NCBI GenBank assembly: GCA_002311835.1
Contig: DBZY01000014.1
Location: 50,581 to 114,580 of the forward strand
Source: Proteobacteria bacterium UBA1148
GTDB taxonomy: Bacteria > Pseudomonadota > Gammaproteobacteria > Steroidobacterales > Rariloculaceae
Length of the DNA stretch: 64,000 nt
Direction of reading: 5' to 3'
A model generated the notes under the pieces. It saw only the letters and a program-made list of their open reading frames with translations. It did not search any database and was not told where the DNA came from. How positions within the stretch are numbered: position 1 is the stretch's first letter; each line of letters begins with the position of its first letter. Shown piece after piece: positions 34,949 to 43,415 of the stretch. The position numbers and the translations under genes are program-made.

Positions 34949-35449
34949 ATGATCAGTCGTATTGCGCAAACGACACATGTGATTTCAGCCTTTTGGGTGC
35001 TAGTACTTGCGGGAATTATTTTTGTGGACGTGCTGGGACGTTATTTATTTAGCCAGCCATTACTTGGTGCGACTGAAATAATTAAAAACTCGGTTGTATC
35101 TATAACTTTTCTGCAGTTACCACTTGCAATCTATAGAGGTGGAATGATCAAAAGCACAATCATTTATGACTCTGTGGGAGGTAAGGGGCAACGTATTTTA
35201 CGGACTTTTGCTAATGTTCTTGGCCTCCTATTTTTTCTGGGTACTGCGTTCAGCGCCTGGGGTCCTGCGTTAGAGGCATTGAGTGTGAGTGAATATGAGG
35301 GTGAGGGAGCGCTGAGAGTACCTACTTACCCAGTAAGGTTTCTGGTAGTGGCTACATCTATTTTTGCAGCCTATGCTTATATCCACCTAATGTTTTTGGA
35401 CTGGATGGAGTATATCGATTCTGATCGACAGGAAACTGTCCGCGCTTAG
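34949..35449 (+). CDS. TRAP transporter small permease (DctQ family)
   Basis: 166 aa inner-membrane protein with four hydrophobic segments, matching DctQ. Conserved DVLGRYLFSQPLLGATEI near residue 28 is the family hallmark (DVxxRYxFnxplxgatEi). It lies three bases after the Gfo-type gene and 35 bases before the large permease, so it is in the same operon. It bridges receptor and DctM in the complex. Confidence 0.93.
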   Translation: MISRIAQTTHVISAFWVLVLAGIIFVDVLGRYLFSQPLLGATEIIKNSVVSITFLQLPLAIYRGGMIKSTIIYDSVGGKGQRILRTFANVLGLLFFLGTAFSAWGPALEALSVSEYEGEGALRVPTYPVRFLVVATSIFAAYAYIHLMFLDWMEYIDSDRQETVRA

Positions 35450-35484
35450 CGTACCCAAGTGGTTTAAATAGAGGATCTATCTTC

Positions 35485-36804
35485 ATGTTGGGTCCAGAGG
35501 TTATCTTTTACTCGCTGGCGATACTGTTCGTCCTAGTTCTGGTTGGCGTGCAGATTGGTATCGCTTTGGGGGTTGCCAGCGTTATTGGTGTTTATCTAGC
35601 TTATGGTGATATCAATATCGCTCTTTCTATACTGGGTTCCACAGCGTACGACGCGATTCGCAGTCATACGCTTGCTGTAATTCCGCTTTTTATGCTCATG
35701 GGTGAGATCATCAGCCGATCCGGTGCAGCTACTGATCTCTACGTTATGTGTAATAGAGCATTGAGAAGATTACCCGGGCGCCTCGCGGTTGCTACCGTCA
35801 TTGGTAATGCAGCCTTTGCCGCGGTATCGGGCGTAGCTATTGCATCGGCTGCTACATTCAGCCGAATTGCGTATCCAGAGATGCGCCGACTCGGTTACAG
35901 CAAATCTTATGCTCTTGGCGTGATCGCCGGTAGCGGTTCTCTGGGAATGCTAATCCCGCCAAGTGTTTTATTAATCGTTTGGGCAATCCTTACTGAAGGA
36001 TCGGTTGGCTCACTTTTTCTCGCTGGTGTCGTGCCAGGCCTTCTACTAGGTCTTACATTTATAATTTATTGTATTGTTATCGCGATTCGTGATCCTTCTA
36101 TAGCCCCAATGGCCGATAGCGCTCACGATTATCACAGTGGGAGAAAGTCTCGTGCTGAGTTCACCAGCGGAATGGGTATTGTTGCACTCATTATCTTGGT
36201 TTTAGGCGGTATCTGGTCTGGCATCTTCACGCCAACAGAGGCAGCTGGCTTTGGTGTCCTAGGTAGCATCATTCTGGGCTATACGAAGGGAATGCGTGGC
36301 AAGGAGTTCATGGAGTCAATTTATAACGCAGGTCGTTCCACAGCACCAATTATGTTTTTGTTAATTGCAGGATCCATGTATTCGCGACTTCTTGCTGTTA
36401 GTGGCGGAATAAATCTCGTTCAGGATCTTGTTGTTGGGACTGGGCTGAGTCCGTTCGGATTAATAATGATTATGACAGTTGTTTGGCTGCTTCTAGGAGC
36501 ATTGATTGACTCAATCTCTGATATTCTCTTGACCATACCTATTTTTGTCCCCATCGCGCTTGCGGCGGGGTTTGATCCAGTCGCATTTGCAATCTATGGG
36601 ATCATTGTCATAGAAGCGGGATTGTTGACCCCGCCCATGGGATTGTTAATTTTCACTGTAAAGTCTGCGGTTCCGGATCCTTCGGTAACCCTTGGGGAGA
36701 TATTTAAGGGCTCTATACCTTTCTGGATTCTTATGTTGGTGGTTGCCATGCTCATCTTATTATTTCCAAAGCTTGCGACCTGGCTGCCCAGTTTAATGCT
36801 TTGA
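35485..36804 (+). CDS. TRAP transporter large permease (DctM family)
   Basis: 439 aa inner-membrane permease with about twelve hydrophobic segments. DctM patterns include HTLAVIPLFMLMGEIISRSG, AVSGVAIASAATFSRIAYPEM, GVIAGSGSLGMLIPPSVLLIVW and TPTEAAGFGVLGSII, plus GLLTPPMGLLIFTVKS. It forms the Na+-driven channel of the TRAP system with the products of the two genes upstream. After it come 125 non-coding bases and another Gfo-type oxidoreductase. Confidence 0.95.
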   Translation: MLGPEVIFYSLAILFVLVLVGVQIGIALGVASVIGVYLAYGDINIALSILGSTAYDAIRSHTLAVIPLFMLMGEIISRSGAATDLYVMCNRALRRLPGRLAVATVIGNAAFAAVSGVAIASAATFSRIAYPEMRRLGYSKSYALGVIAGSGSLGMLIPPSVLLIVWAILTEGSVGSLFLAGVVPGLLLGLTFIIYCIVIAIRDPSIAPMADSAHDYHSGRKSRAEFTSGMGIVALIILVLGGIWSGIFTPTEAAGFGVLGSIILGYTKGMRGKEFMESIYNAGRSTAPIMFLLIAGSMYSRLLAVSGGINLVQDLVVGTGLSPFGLIMIMTVVWLLLGALIDSISDILLTIPIFVPIALAAGFDPVAFAIYGIIVIEAGLLTPPMGLLIFTVKSAVPDPSVTLGEIFKGSIPFWILMLVVAMLILLFPKLATWLPSLML

Positions 36805-36929
36805 GGGAGAGCGTTATATGCAACGTCTGGTTACAGAGTAGCTGAACTCGTACAATACTAGGATGAGTTGTAGTAGCGGCTCGGAAGCTGCTCAGCAGGA
36901 TAACTAGAGAGAGCAATGAGAACATCACT

Positions 36930-37991
36930 ATGAAGCAAATTAATGTTGGAATAATTGGGACCGGATGGTGTGGGGGTATTCGAGCCAACACCTGTGCGGC
37001 GAGCACTCTCGTTGACGAACTGCATATAGCAGAGATTAACGAAGATCGATTAAAAGAAATTATATCGGAAACGAAACCCACATCGGCATCCACGGATTAC
37101 AAAGATATCATCACCAATGATAGGCTTGATACGATTATCATTTCGGCGACTCCGGAGACAACTCATTACCCGATTGCTAAGGAAGCCTTGCTGGCTGGGA
37201 AACACGTATTTCTCGAAAAGCCTCTAGCTTTAACTTTAGAAGAAGCTGATGAGCTGATTCAGATTCAAAAGGAGAATAACCTTAAGTTTGCCATTGGTTA
37301 TTCTCAGCGCTTCAATCATAAGTTTGCTTATGCGAAGAAGAGCCTGATGGAGAAAACCATTGGTGATCCGGTTTGTGTTCTAGTAAGCCGACATCTCACC
37401 CGAAGTCTTGGCAAGAAGATCAGTGGCCGAACCAACCTTTCTCTTGCAGCCATGGAGGCTACGCACGATCTAGATTTTGTGCTTTGGCTTATGGAGCCAG
37501 CCCAGCCTGTACGAGTGTATTCCCAATCCGTTTACGGTGCGATGAAAGCTAGTACAGGTTCTGAAGATGCGCAGTGGATCATGGTCACAATGGACAATGG
37601 AGTTATCTTAACCATTGGCGCCGGTTGGACTATGCCTCCTGGCTATCCGAATTACTCAAGCACATGGGTTGAGCTTACAGGCACAGATGGGATGTTGGTA
37701 ATCGACGATACACACCGTGATGTCATCTTCAATACGATGGAGAACGGTATCAGGCTTCCAATGTCATCAATGCCTGGCGAGCCGGTAGGCCATGTATTTG
37801 CTGGCCCAATGCACAATGAAACTGTTCACTGGATTGAGGCTGTTGCATTCGATCGCCCAGAGATGTGTTCTGCTGAGAAGGCGAAAAGGGTAATGGAGAT
37901 CTATATGGCTGCTGATCTTTCTGTAGAGCGCAAAGAGGCGGTTACGTTACCACTCAGTGGCCTTGCTCTTTCGTCCGTAGCCGCTGCTTAA
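36930..37991 (+). CDS. Gfo/Idh/MocA family oxidoreductase (2)
   Basis: 353 aa NAD(P)-dependent oxidoreductase with GIIGTGWCGGIRA at the N-terminus and FLEKPLAL near residue 95. The C-terminal domain includes HDLDFVLWLMEPAQPVRVYSQ and a DTHRD element (about residue 267), which recurs in the truncated gene at 45630. It lies between the TRAP operon and the TctBAC operon, 32 bases before tctB, and may serve either transporter. The substrate is probably a polyol, sugar acid or related compound. Confidence 0.9.
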   Translation: MKQINVGIIGTGWCGGIRANTCAASTLVDELHIAEINEDRLKEIISETKPTSASTDYKDIITNDRLDTIIISATPETTHYPIAKEALLAGKHVFLEKPLALTLEEADELIQIQKENNLKFAIGYSQRFNHKFAYAKKSLMEKTIGDPVCVLVSRHLTRSLGKKISGRTNLSLAAMEATHDLDFVLWLMEPAQPVRVYSQSVYGAMKASTGSEDAQWIMVTMDNGVILTIGAGWTMPPGYPNYSSTWVELTGTDGMLVIDDTHRDVIFNTMENGIRLPMSSMPGEPVGHVFAGPMHNETVHWIEAVAFDRPEMCSAEKAKRVMEIYMAADLSVERKEAVTLPLSGLALSSVAAA

Positions 37992-38022
37992 AGGGTTCCC
38001 GTACAGATTACGGGGGAGAGGC

Positions 38023-38556
38023 GTGATTCCGCGTCAGACTGATATACGGTTTGCGGGTATTGTATTTATACTCGCGGTACTCGCGCTGCTGTTCGGCAGC
38101 CAGCTTATTGTGGATCCTCCCATTCCTCTGACTAATGATCTTCTAGCGATGAGCCCGCGGGTCTTTCCATTTCTGACACTACTCGGCACGGTACTTATTA
38201 CGCTAATTTTTCTCCTATGCGAAGCCCGATTAGGCGCTTTTAAAGCTATTGGCTCAATGGAAGATGGTGATCGAGCCTCTATAAATTTTTGGCGTCAAAC
38301 TACTTTTCTAATCATTACTATTACATGCGCGCTGTTGCTCAATAGGCTTGGGTTTATTGCCACGATGTTTCTCTTGATGGTGAGTACATCTGTGCTTGTT
38401 GGAAATAGGAGTCCGGTACAGATTCTATGCATTAGCACCCTTGTTCCGGTGAGCTTTTATATTTTTGTTACACATGTTCTGAGAACTGCTCTTCCCGAGG
38501 CTGATGTTGTTCAGAGAATGCTCATGCCGTTGATCCAACTCCTACCGTCTTTCTAG
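38023..38556 (+). CDS. Tripartite tricarboxylate transporter TctB family protein
   Basis: Small inner-membrane subunit, 177 aa, four hydrophobic segments, starting at a GTG after GGGGGAGAG. Features of TctB: DIRFAGIVFILAVLALLFGS at the start, AMSPRVFPFLTLLGTV, and the C-terminal FYIFVTHVLRTALPEAD with the typical LP near the end. It is followed within three bases by tctA. It is the least conserved subunit of the TTT system, which imports citrate-like and other carboxylates with H+ or Na+. Confidence 0.88.
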   Translation: MIPRQTDIRFAGIVFILAVLALLFGSQLIVDPPIPLTNDLLAMSPRVFPFLTLLGTVLITLIFLLCEARLGAFKAIGSMEDGDRASINFWRQTTFLIITITCALLLNRLGFIATMFLLMVSTSVLVGNRSPVQILCISTLVPVSFYIFVTHVLRTALPEADVVQRMLMPLIQLLPSF

Positions 38557-38559
38557 CCG

Positions 38560-40068
38560 ATGATTGAAACCCTGTTAGCTGGCCTAGATGCGGCGCTCCG
38601 AATCGATACTTTCGTATGGATCAGTGGGGGTCTTCTCCTCGGAATGTTGATGGGATCACTTCCCGGGTTTACCACCAGCATGGGGATGTCGCTGCTAGTG
38701 CCCATTTCCTTTCTGGTTGGCGACCCACTAATAGGTATTCCGTTTTTGATTGGTGTGTACAAAGGTGGAATCTATGGTGGCAGTATTCCGGCAATTTTGA
38801 TCTCGATGCCGGGAACAGGGGCTTCCATTGCAACGGTATTGGACGGCTATGAGTTGACTAAGAAAGGTCAGGCTCGAAAGGCGCTTGAAATGGGGCTCTA
38901 TGCATCTGTGATCTCAGATCTATGTAGTGATATTTTTACCCTTGTAATGATTATTCCGGTTGCAGCAATTGTTCTTGGTTTTGGACCACCAGAAATTGCA
39001 TCTATCATGTTTCTTAGCTTGGTAATTATTGCTGTAACCTCAACGGGCTCCGTAATTAAAGGGCTGCTCATGCTCTGCCTTGGCGTTTGGTTTGGGTTCG
39101 TTGGTGCTGATCCGTTCTCTGGCATGCCTCGCTATACGTTTGGCACGAATGAGCTCTACGATGGATTCCATCTGATCCCGATGCTAATAGGACTTTTCGC
39201 ATTACCAGAGATATTCAATGCTGTTAAGGAAGGAGATATTAGCGGGTCGAGTGTGGGCCGATTTGTTGGTGAACGCCTCCGGTTTGATGAGCTAAAAAAA
39301 AGCTTGCGTACAATAGGTCGTTCGACAGTGATCGGTACTGGAATCGGGCTCATTCCGGGCCTCGGACAACCAATAGCGGCGATGATGGGTTACATTGCGG
39401 CTAAAAACGCCTCTAAGCACCCAGAAAATTTTGGCAAAGGTGAGCTTGATGGTGTTGCAGGGGCGGAAGCAGCCAATAACGCTGTTAATGGGCCAACCAT
39501 GGTTCCGCTTCTAACTCTCGGGATACCTGGCGATGCTGTTACTGCGTTGCTGCTTGGCGCTTTTATGATGCAAGGGCTGCGACCTGGACCAGCGTTGCTG
39601 GAGACAAACGGTGAGATTGTTTTTGCAATCTTGATCGCGATGGTCATTGCTAATTTCCTATTCTTGGTGCTCGGTTATATAAGCATCCCTTTGTTTGCGC
39701 GCGTCGTTACAATCAAACGTTCTTTATTGATTCCCGTGACGATTATGCTTGCTTTTTCTGGTACTTATCTTGCTCGCAGTAATCCATTCGATATCGTGAC
39801 CTTACTTGGATTTGGATTGGTGGGTATTGCCGCGAGATCGGCTAAGTTTGATGTTGCGCCCATGGTCATGGGATTCATACTCGGGCGTGAGTTGGAATAC
39901 ACTTTTGGCCAGACACTAGCGTTGGCCGGTACTGACTGGGTGCACTTTGCTTTGACGGAGCGAATTGGTATGACGGTGGTTGTGTTAGCAACACCCATTG
40001 TCGGAGCGCTATTAGGGGTCCGCATGAGCAGATTCCGACAGAGAGCATTGAAGGGGGGGCAGGCATGA
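38560..40068 (+). CDS. tctA: Tripartite tricarboxylate transporter large permease TctA
   Basis: 502 aa inner-membrane permease with about twelve segments. Unmistakable TctA signatures: LPGFTTSMGMSLLVPISF, IYGGSIPAILISMPGTGASIATVLDGY, GIGLIPGLGQPIAAMMGYIAAKN, and the second-half repeat NNAVNGPTMVPLLTLGIPGDAVTALLLGAFM. It forms a complex with the TctB-like protein upstream; its stop overlaps the ATG of the receptor gene (ATGA), showing translational coupling. Confidence 0.96.
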   Translation: MIETLLAGLDAALRIDTFVWISGGLLLGMLMGSLPGFTTSMGMSLLVPISFLVGDPLIGIPFLIGVYKGGIYGGSIPAILISMPGTGASIATVLDGYELTKKGQARKALEMGLYASVISDLCSDIFTLVMIIPVAAIVLGFGPPEIASIMFLSLVIIAVTSTGSVIKGLLMLCLGVWFGFVGADPFSGMPRYTFGTNELYDGFHLIPMLIGLFALPEIFNAVKEGDISGSSVGRFVGERLRFDELKKSLRTIGRSTVIGTGIGLIPGLGQPIAAMMGYIAAKNASKHPENFGKGELDGVAGAEAANNAVNGPTMVPLLTLGIPGDAVTALLLGAFMMQGLRPGPALLETNGEIVFAILIAMVIANFLFLVLGYISIPLFARVVTIKRSLLIPVTIMLAFSGTYLARSNPFDIVTLLGFGLVGIAARSAKFDVAPMVMGFILGRELEYTFGQTLALAGTDWVHFALTERIGMTVVVLATPIVGALLGVRMSRFRQRALKGGQA

Positions 40069-41078
40069 GCATTGGAGACTTTAGATCAGTTATCCGGTCA
40101 CGATTTCCGTGCGATCGTAGGAGTATACGTCTGCCAGCAATCCTATTCTTGGTCGGAATAGTATTGTTTAGGCTATCTGTGGTGCATGCACAGTATCCAG
40201 AGAAGCCTATCACGCTGGTTACTCCTTTTGCTGCTGGAGGTTCTAGTGATCTAAACGCCCGAGTGTTTACGAGTTTCTTAAGCGGCTATCTTGGTCAAAC
40301 GGTACTGATAAAATTAGTGCCCGGACAGGCAGGCCAGAAGGGTACTCTAGAGGCCGTCCGATCGGCACCTGATGGGTATACTTTATTGTTCACCGATAAT
40401 TATCGTGATCAGCTTCACAAGTACACGTTTCGCAACGATGCATACGATACCAATAGAGATTTAGTGCCTGTGGCGCGAGTCAACTATGGCCAAATTGGCA
40501 TTATCGTGCGTACTGATGGGGTTTATGAGACATGGGCTCAGCTTGAGGCAGATGCTCGGGCGAGGCCTGGTGAGATCAGTATGTCTCACAGCGGGTTGTG
40601 GGTAGCTCTCTTTGTCCCAATGCTTCAGCTCATGAAGGATCTAGATCTGAGTTTTAGAATGGTGCCATATCGTGGTGGTGGACCAGCTAAGGCGGCCTTG
40701 TTAGCAGGGGATGCGGATGTATCTATGGCTTTTCCAGCGACCGTAGTAGCGGACGTTGAAGCTGGGCTAATACGGGTGCTGGCCACAGCGGGATCCGAGA
40801 GAATACTAGAGGGTGTTCCTTCATTCGCGGAGATCGGTTTATCGCCTACAACTGGGTATATACACCGTGTTGTGATGGCGCCTATCGGTATTACGGAGGG
40901 CAGACTGAGAATTCTGCGTGAAGCATTTGCTCAGATGCAGGAGGAAGAGGCTTATCGCCAGATGATGACACAATTAGGAGAGAACACCGAGTATCTGGAC
41001 GGCGCCGATTATGAAGCTCTGCGAATCCAGCAATCTAACGACTACCAAGAACTCGCTCAGTCCCTACTTGATCAATAG
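40065..41078 (+). CDS. Tripartite tricarboxylate transporter substrate-binding protein (TctC/Bug family)
   Basis: 337 aa periplasmic receptor. The signal region (ILFLVGIVLFRLSVVHAQ) is preceded by about 25 polar residues, so a later start may be used. The core begins YPEKPITLVTPFAAGGSSDLNARVF, the Bug-family hallmark, and continues with GQAGQKGTLEAVRSAPDGYTLL and VPYRGGGPAKAALLAGDADVSM. The C-terminus has the GVPSFAEIGL pattern. Bug receptors bind carboxylates or small aromatics. The gene overlaps tctA by four bases and is convergent with the hydroxyacid dehydrogenase. Confidence 0.92.
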   Translation: MSIGDFRSVIRSRFPCDRRSIRLPAILFLVGIVLFRLSVVHAQYPEKPITLVTPFAAGGSSDLNARVFTSFLSGYLGQTVLIKLVPGQAGQKGTLEAVRSAPDGYTLLFTDNYRDQLHKYTFRNDAYDTNRDLVPVARVNYGQIGIIVRTDGVYETWAQLEADARARPGEISMSHSGLWVALFVPMLQLMKDLDLSFRMVPYRGGGPAKAALLAGDADVSMAFPATVVADVEAGLIRVLATAGSERILEGVPSFAEIGLSPTTGYIHRVVMAPIGITEGRLRILREAFAQMQEEEAYRQMMTQLGENTEYLDGADYEALRIQQSNDYQELAQSLLDQ

Positions 41079-41093
41079 CGAGGGCGGACACCA

Positions 41094-42080
41094 TTAGAGT
41101 CCTGCGCGGTTGTTGTTTTTAACTGCACGATTGACCACGTTTACTGGCCACTCGCCTTTAAGAACGCGTCGGACCTCGTTGGGCGCACCACGCTGTAACC
41201 GCTCCATTGCTTGCTCGCTATACCAGGCAGCATGCGGGTTTATAATAACGTTCTCTCGACTTCGTAGTGTGTGGTTCTCCGGTAGAGGTTCGGGGTCGGT
41301 TGTGTCCAAGGCGCAGCCTGCGATCTGTCCTTCATCCAACGCCTTGACGAGCGCATCGGTATCTATAATCGGGCCGCGGGAGCAATTTACCACGACAGCA
41401 GTATTCTTCATCTGCGCAAATGCATCGGCATTTAGCATGCCCCTTGTCTGTGGTGTTAATGGCGCATGCACGCAAAGGTAATCTGACTCTCGTAGTAAGT
41501 TTTCAAACTCGACTTTATCGCCGGGAATATCAAATTGGCCCTGATCCACGAACGGGTCAGAGTACAGCACGCGCATATCTAACCCTGCGGCAGCCTTTGC
41601 GACCCGTCGCGCGATGTTACCGAACCCAATGAGCCCAACAGAGGCCCCTGCCATACGGAATAATGGTTTTCCGGGTGGAACTTCCCAACGCCCACTCCGA
41701 ACGAGGCGGTCGTAGAATGAGATCTTGCGTGCACACGTTAGAAGCATAGCCAGTGTGTGCTCGGCAACTTCTTCAATGCAATACGTCGGGTTATTAGTGA
41801 CAATGATACCGGCTTCGGTCGCCGCATCTAGGTCAATGGTATCGACACCTATCCCATAGCGCGCGATGATTTTGCAATTTTTCATTTTCGCCATGACATC
41901 TGCCGCGATCGGGCCACCATAAGTGTTCAATAGCGCATCACAATCTTCTGCGTCGGGGAAAAAAGCGTCCGGGTCGGTGACCTGCAGAGGCACAATATTG
42001 GCTAGAGCACCGAGAATTTCATTCTCAACATCTAATGATTCCCATACATAGTCGGTAAGAACAACTTTTGCTTTTGCCAT
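41094..42080 (-). CDS. D-2-hydroxyacid dehydrogenase, C-terminal-binding-protein-like
   Basis: NAD-dependent oxidoreductase of 328 aa from the ATG at 42080; a GTG at 42092 would add four residues. Rossmann loop GLIGFGNIARRVA, Arg in NCSRGPIID, Glu in TTDPEPLP and His in NPHAAWYSEQA are visible. The HAAWYSE end is typical of CtBP-like bacterial members. It is first gene downstream (same strand) of the PEP/pyruvate-binding protein with 44 bases between, so the three genes 44699-41094 probably form one operon facing the Tct operon. Confidence 0.9.
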   Translation of the reverse strand: MAKAKVVLTDYVWESLDVENEILGALANIVPLQVTDPDAFFPDAEDCDALLNTYGGPIAADVMAKMKNCKIIARYGIGVDTIDLDAATEAGIIVTNNPTYCIEEVAEHTLAMLLTCARKISFYDRLVRSGRWEVPPGKPLFRMAGASVGLIGFGNIARRVAKAAAGLDMRVLYSDPFVDQGQFDIPGDKVEFENLLRESDYLCVHAPLTPQTRGMLNADAFAQMKNTAVVVNCSRGPIIDTDALVKALDEGQIAGCALDTTDPEPLPENHTLRSRENVIINPHAAWYSEQAMERLQRGAPNEVRRVLKGEWPVNVVNRAVKNNNRAGL

Positions 42081-42123
42081 GTTGATACTCACAAATTTTT
42101 AGAAAACATCTCTTTAGAGATTG

Positions 42124-43398
42124 TCATTTCATCCAGCGCACAATACCGGTAACGCCGTCTACGGCGACCGTTGAGCCATCGGGAATAGATTGTGTCGCGT
42201 TGAGAACGCCCAGGACCATTGGGATCCCGCGTTCTCTTGCTAGCGATGCAATATGTGATGTGCTGCCGCCTAGTTCAGCGACCACTGCAGACACCTGCGG
42301 CAGCATCTGGCTCAGCGCTGGTCCTGCAACTTTAGTAACGAGAACATCGCCTGGCCCGATCCGTGAGATTTCGCACTCGCAATTTACGACACAAGCCCGT
42401 CCCGTGCCCCAACCAACACCGGCTGGATGCCCTCTGAGGCGAGGTTTTTGCGCCCAAACTTCATCGACATCAGTAATTTCTTCGTTGATGTGTAGTGGGC
42501 GTGCCTGTAAGAGTTTGAAACCGGTGTCGTCGAGAGACCATTCAATTTCTGTTGGTCCACCAAGCACTTTTTCGGCACTGATTAAATATTCACCAAGTTC
42601 AACTATCTGTTTTGGAGAGAGACATATTCGTTCGGCAACGTCACGGTTTATCGTTTCTTTGCCGTGTGCACAGCCAACACTGTGAGTTTTCCGTCCGGCG
42701 ATAATCTCACGGATTTCTCCATTTCGGTTGAGGACATAGCGATCAGGGACGACTTCACCTTGAGCAATTGCAGAGCCGAGCCCCCAGGTTGCGCTGAGCA
42801 CCATCTCTCCTTCGGAAGTTCGACTCAATCCACCACCGGATGCTAGTGCATGAACTAACGGCTGAATAATCAGAGCCATCGCAGTATCTGCAGGATCAGC
42901 ATTGTGTGTTGCCATGTAACGTAACGCTCTAGTGGACCAGAGAGCACACCAACATGAGCGGACTGCAATTAGGAATTCACTCTCATCCTCTAGTCCTAAG
43001 AAACTCTCAAACTGGCCTGCAAAACTTGAATCGAAACGATCTTCGACAAGCGCCGACGAGCGTATGACACCGAGCGCATCGTTTCCGCTTAGGACTTGAT
43101 GCCAGGCCTGCAATAGCGGTTGAACTAAGCTTTCAGTTATTGCTTCATTAAGCAGGCTAAGCTTTATGGTCAACGCGGGACGACGTCCGTCGGAACCGTC
43201 TTTTGCAAACACTGCACGCGCGGAATCCTCAAGGCCAAGTGTCTTTAACTGGATTCTGTAGGCTTCAGCATCGAGACAAAAGCCGCCCGGCACGGGCAAA
43301 CCGGCCTGTCCAAGTGCCGCCAGGTTGGCGGCCTTGGGTCCGAAGCGGTCCGCATCTATGGCCTCCGGGGCGCTTAGCGGGACAATAAGCTGGCGCAT
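42124..43398 (-). CDS. Minimal PEP/pyruvate-binding (ATP-grasp) plus phosphohistidine swivel protein
   Basis: 424 aa cytoplasmic protein with only two of the three modules of PEP synthase/PPDK. The ATP-grasp-like domain (about 1-320) shows GPKAANLAALGQAGLPVPGGF, IRSSALVEDRFDSSFAGQFES and EIEWSLDDTGFKLLQARPL in order. The swivel domain (about 345-424) carries the phosphorylatable His in GGSTSHIASLARERGIPMV. The PEP/pyruvate TIM barrel is missing, as is the acceptor domain found between the modules in rifampicin phosphotransferases. It could phosphorylate an acceptor held by another protein. It sits between the M24 gene and the hydroxyacid dehydrogenase. Confidence 0.85.
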   Translation of the reverse strand: MRQLIVPLSAPEAIDADRFGPKAANLAALGQAGLPVPGGFCLDAEAYRIQLKTLGLEDSARAVFAKDGSDGRRPALTIKLSLLNEAITESLVQPLLQAWHQVLSGNDALGVIRSSALVEDRFDSSFAGQFESFLGLEDESEFLIAVRSCWCALWSTRALRYMATHNADPADTAMALIIQPLVHALASGGGLSRTSEGEMVLSATWGLGSAIAQGEVVPDRYVLNRNGEIREIIAGRKTHSVGCAHGKETINRDVAERICLSPKQIVELGEYLISAEKVLGGPTEIEWSLDDTGFKLLQARPLHINEEITDVDEVWAQKPRLRGHPAGVGWGTGRACVVNCECEISRIGPGDVLVTKVAGPALSQMLPQVSAVVAELGGSTSHIASLARERGIPMVLGVLNATQSIPDGSTVAVDGVTGIVRWMK

Positions 43399-43415
43399 CT
43401 TGCGCGATTCCTCTA

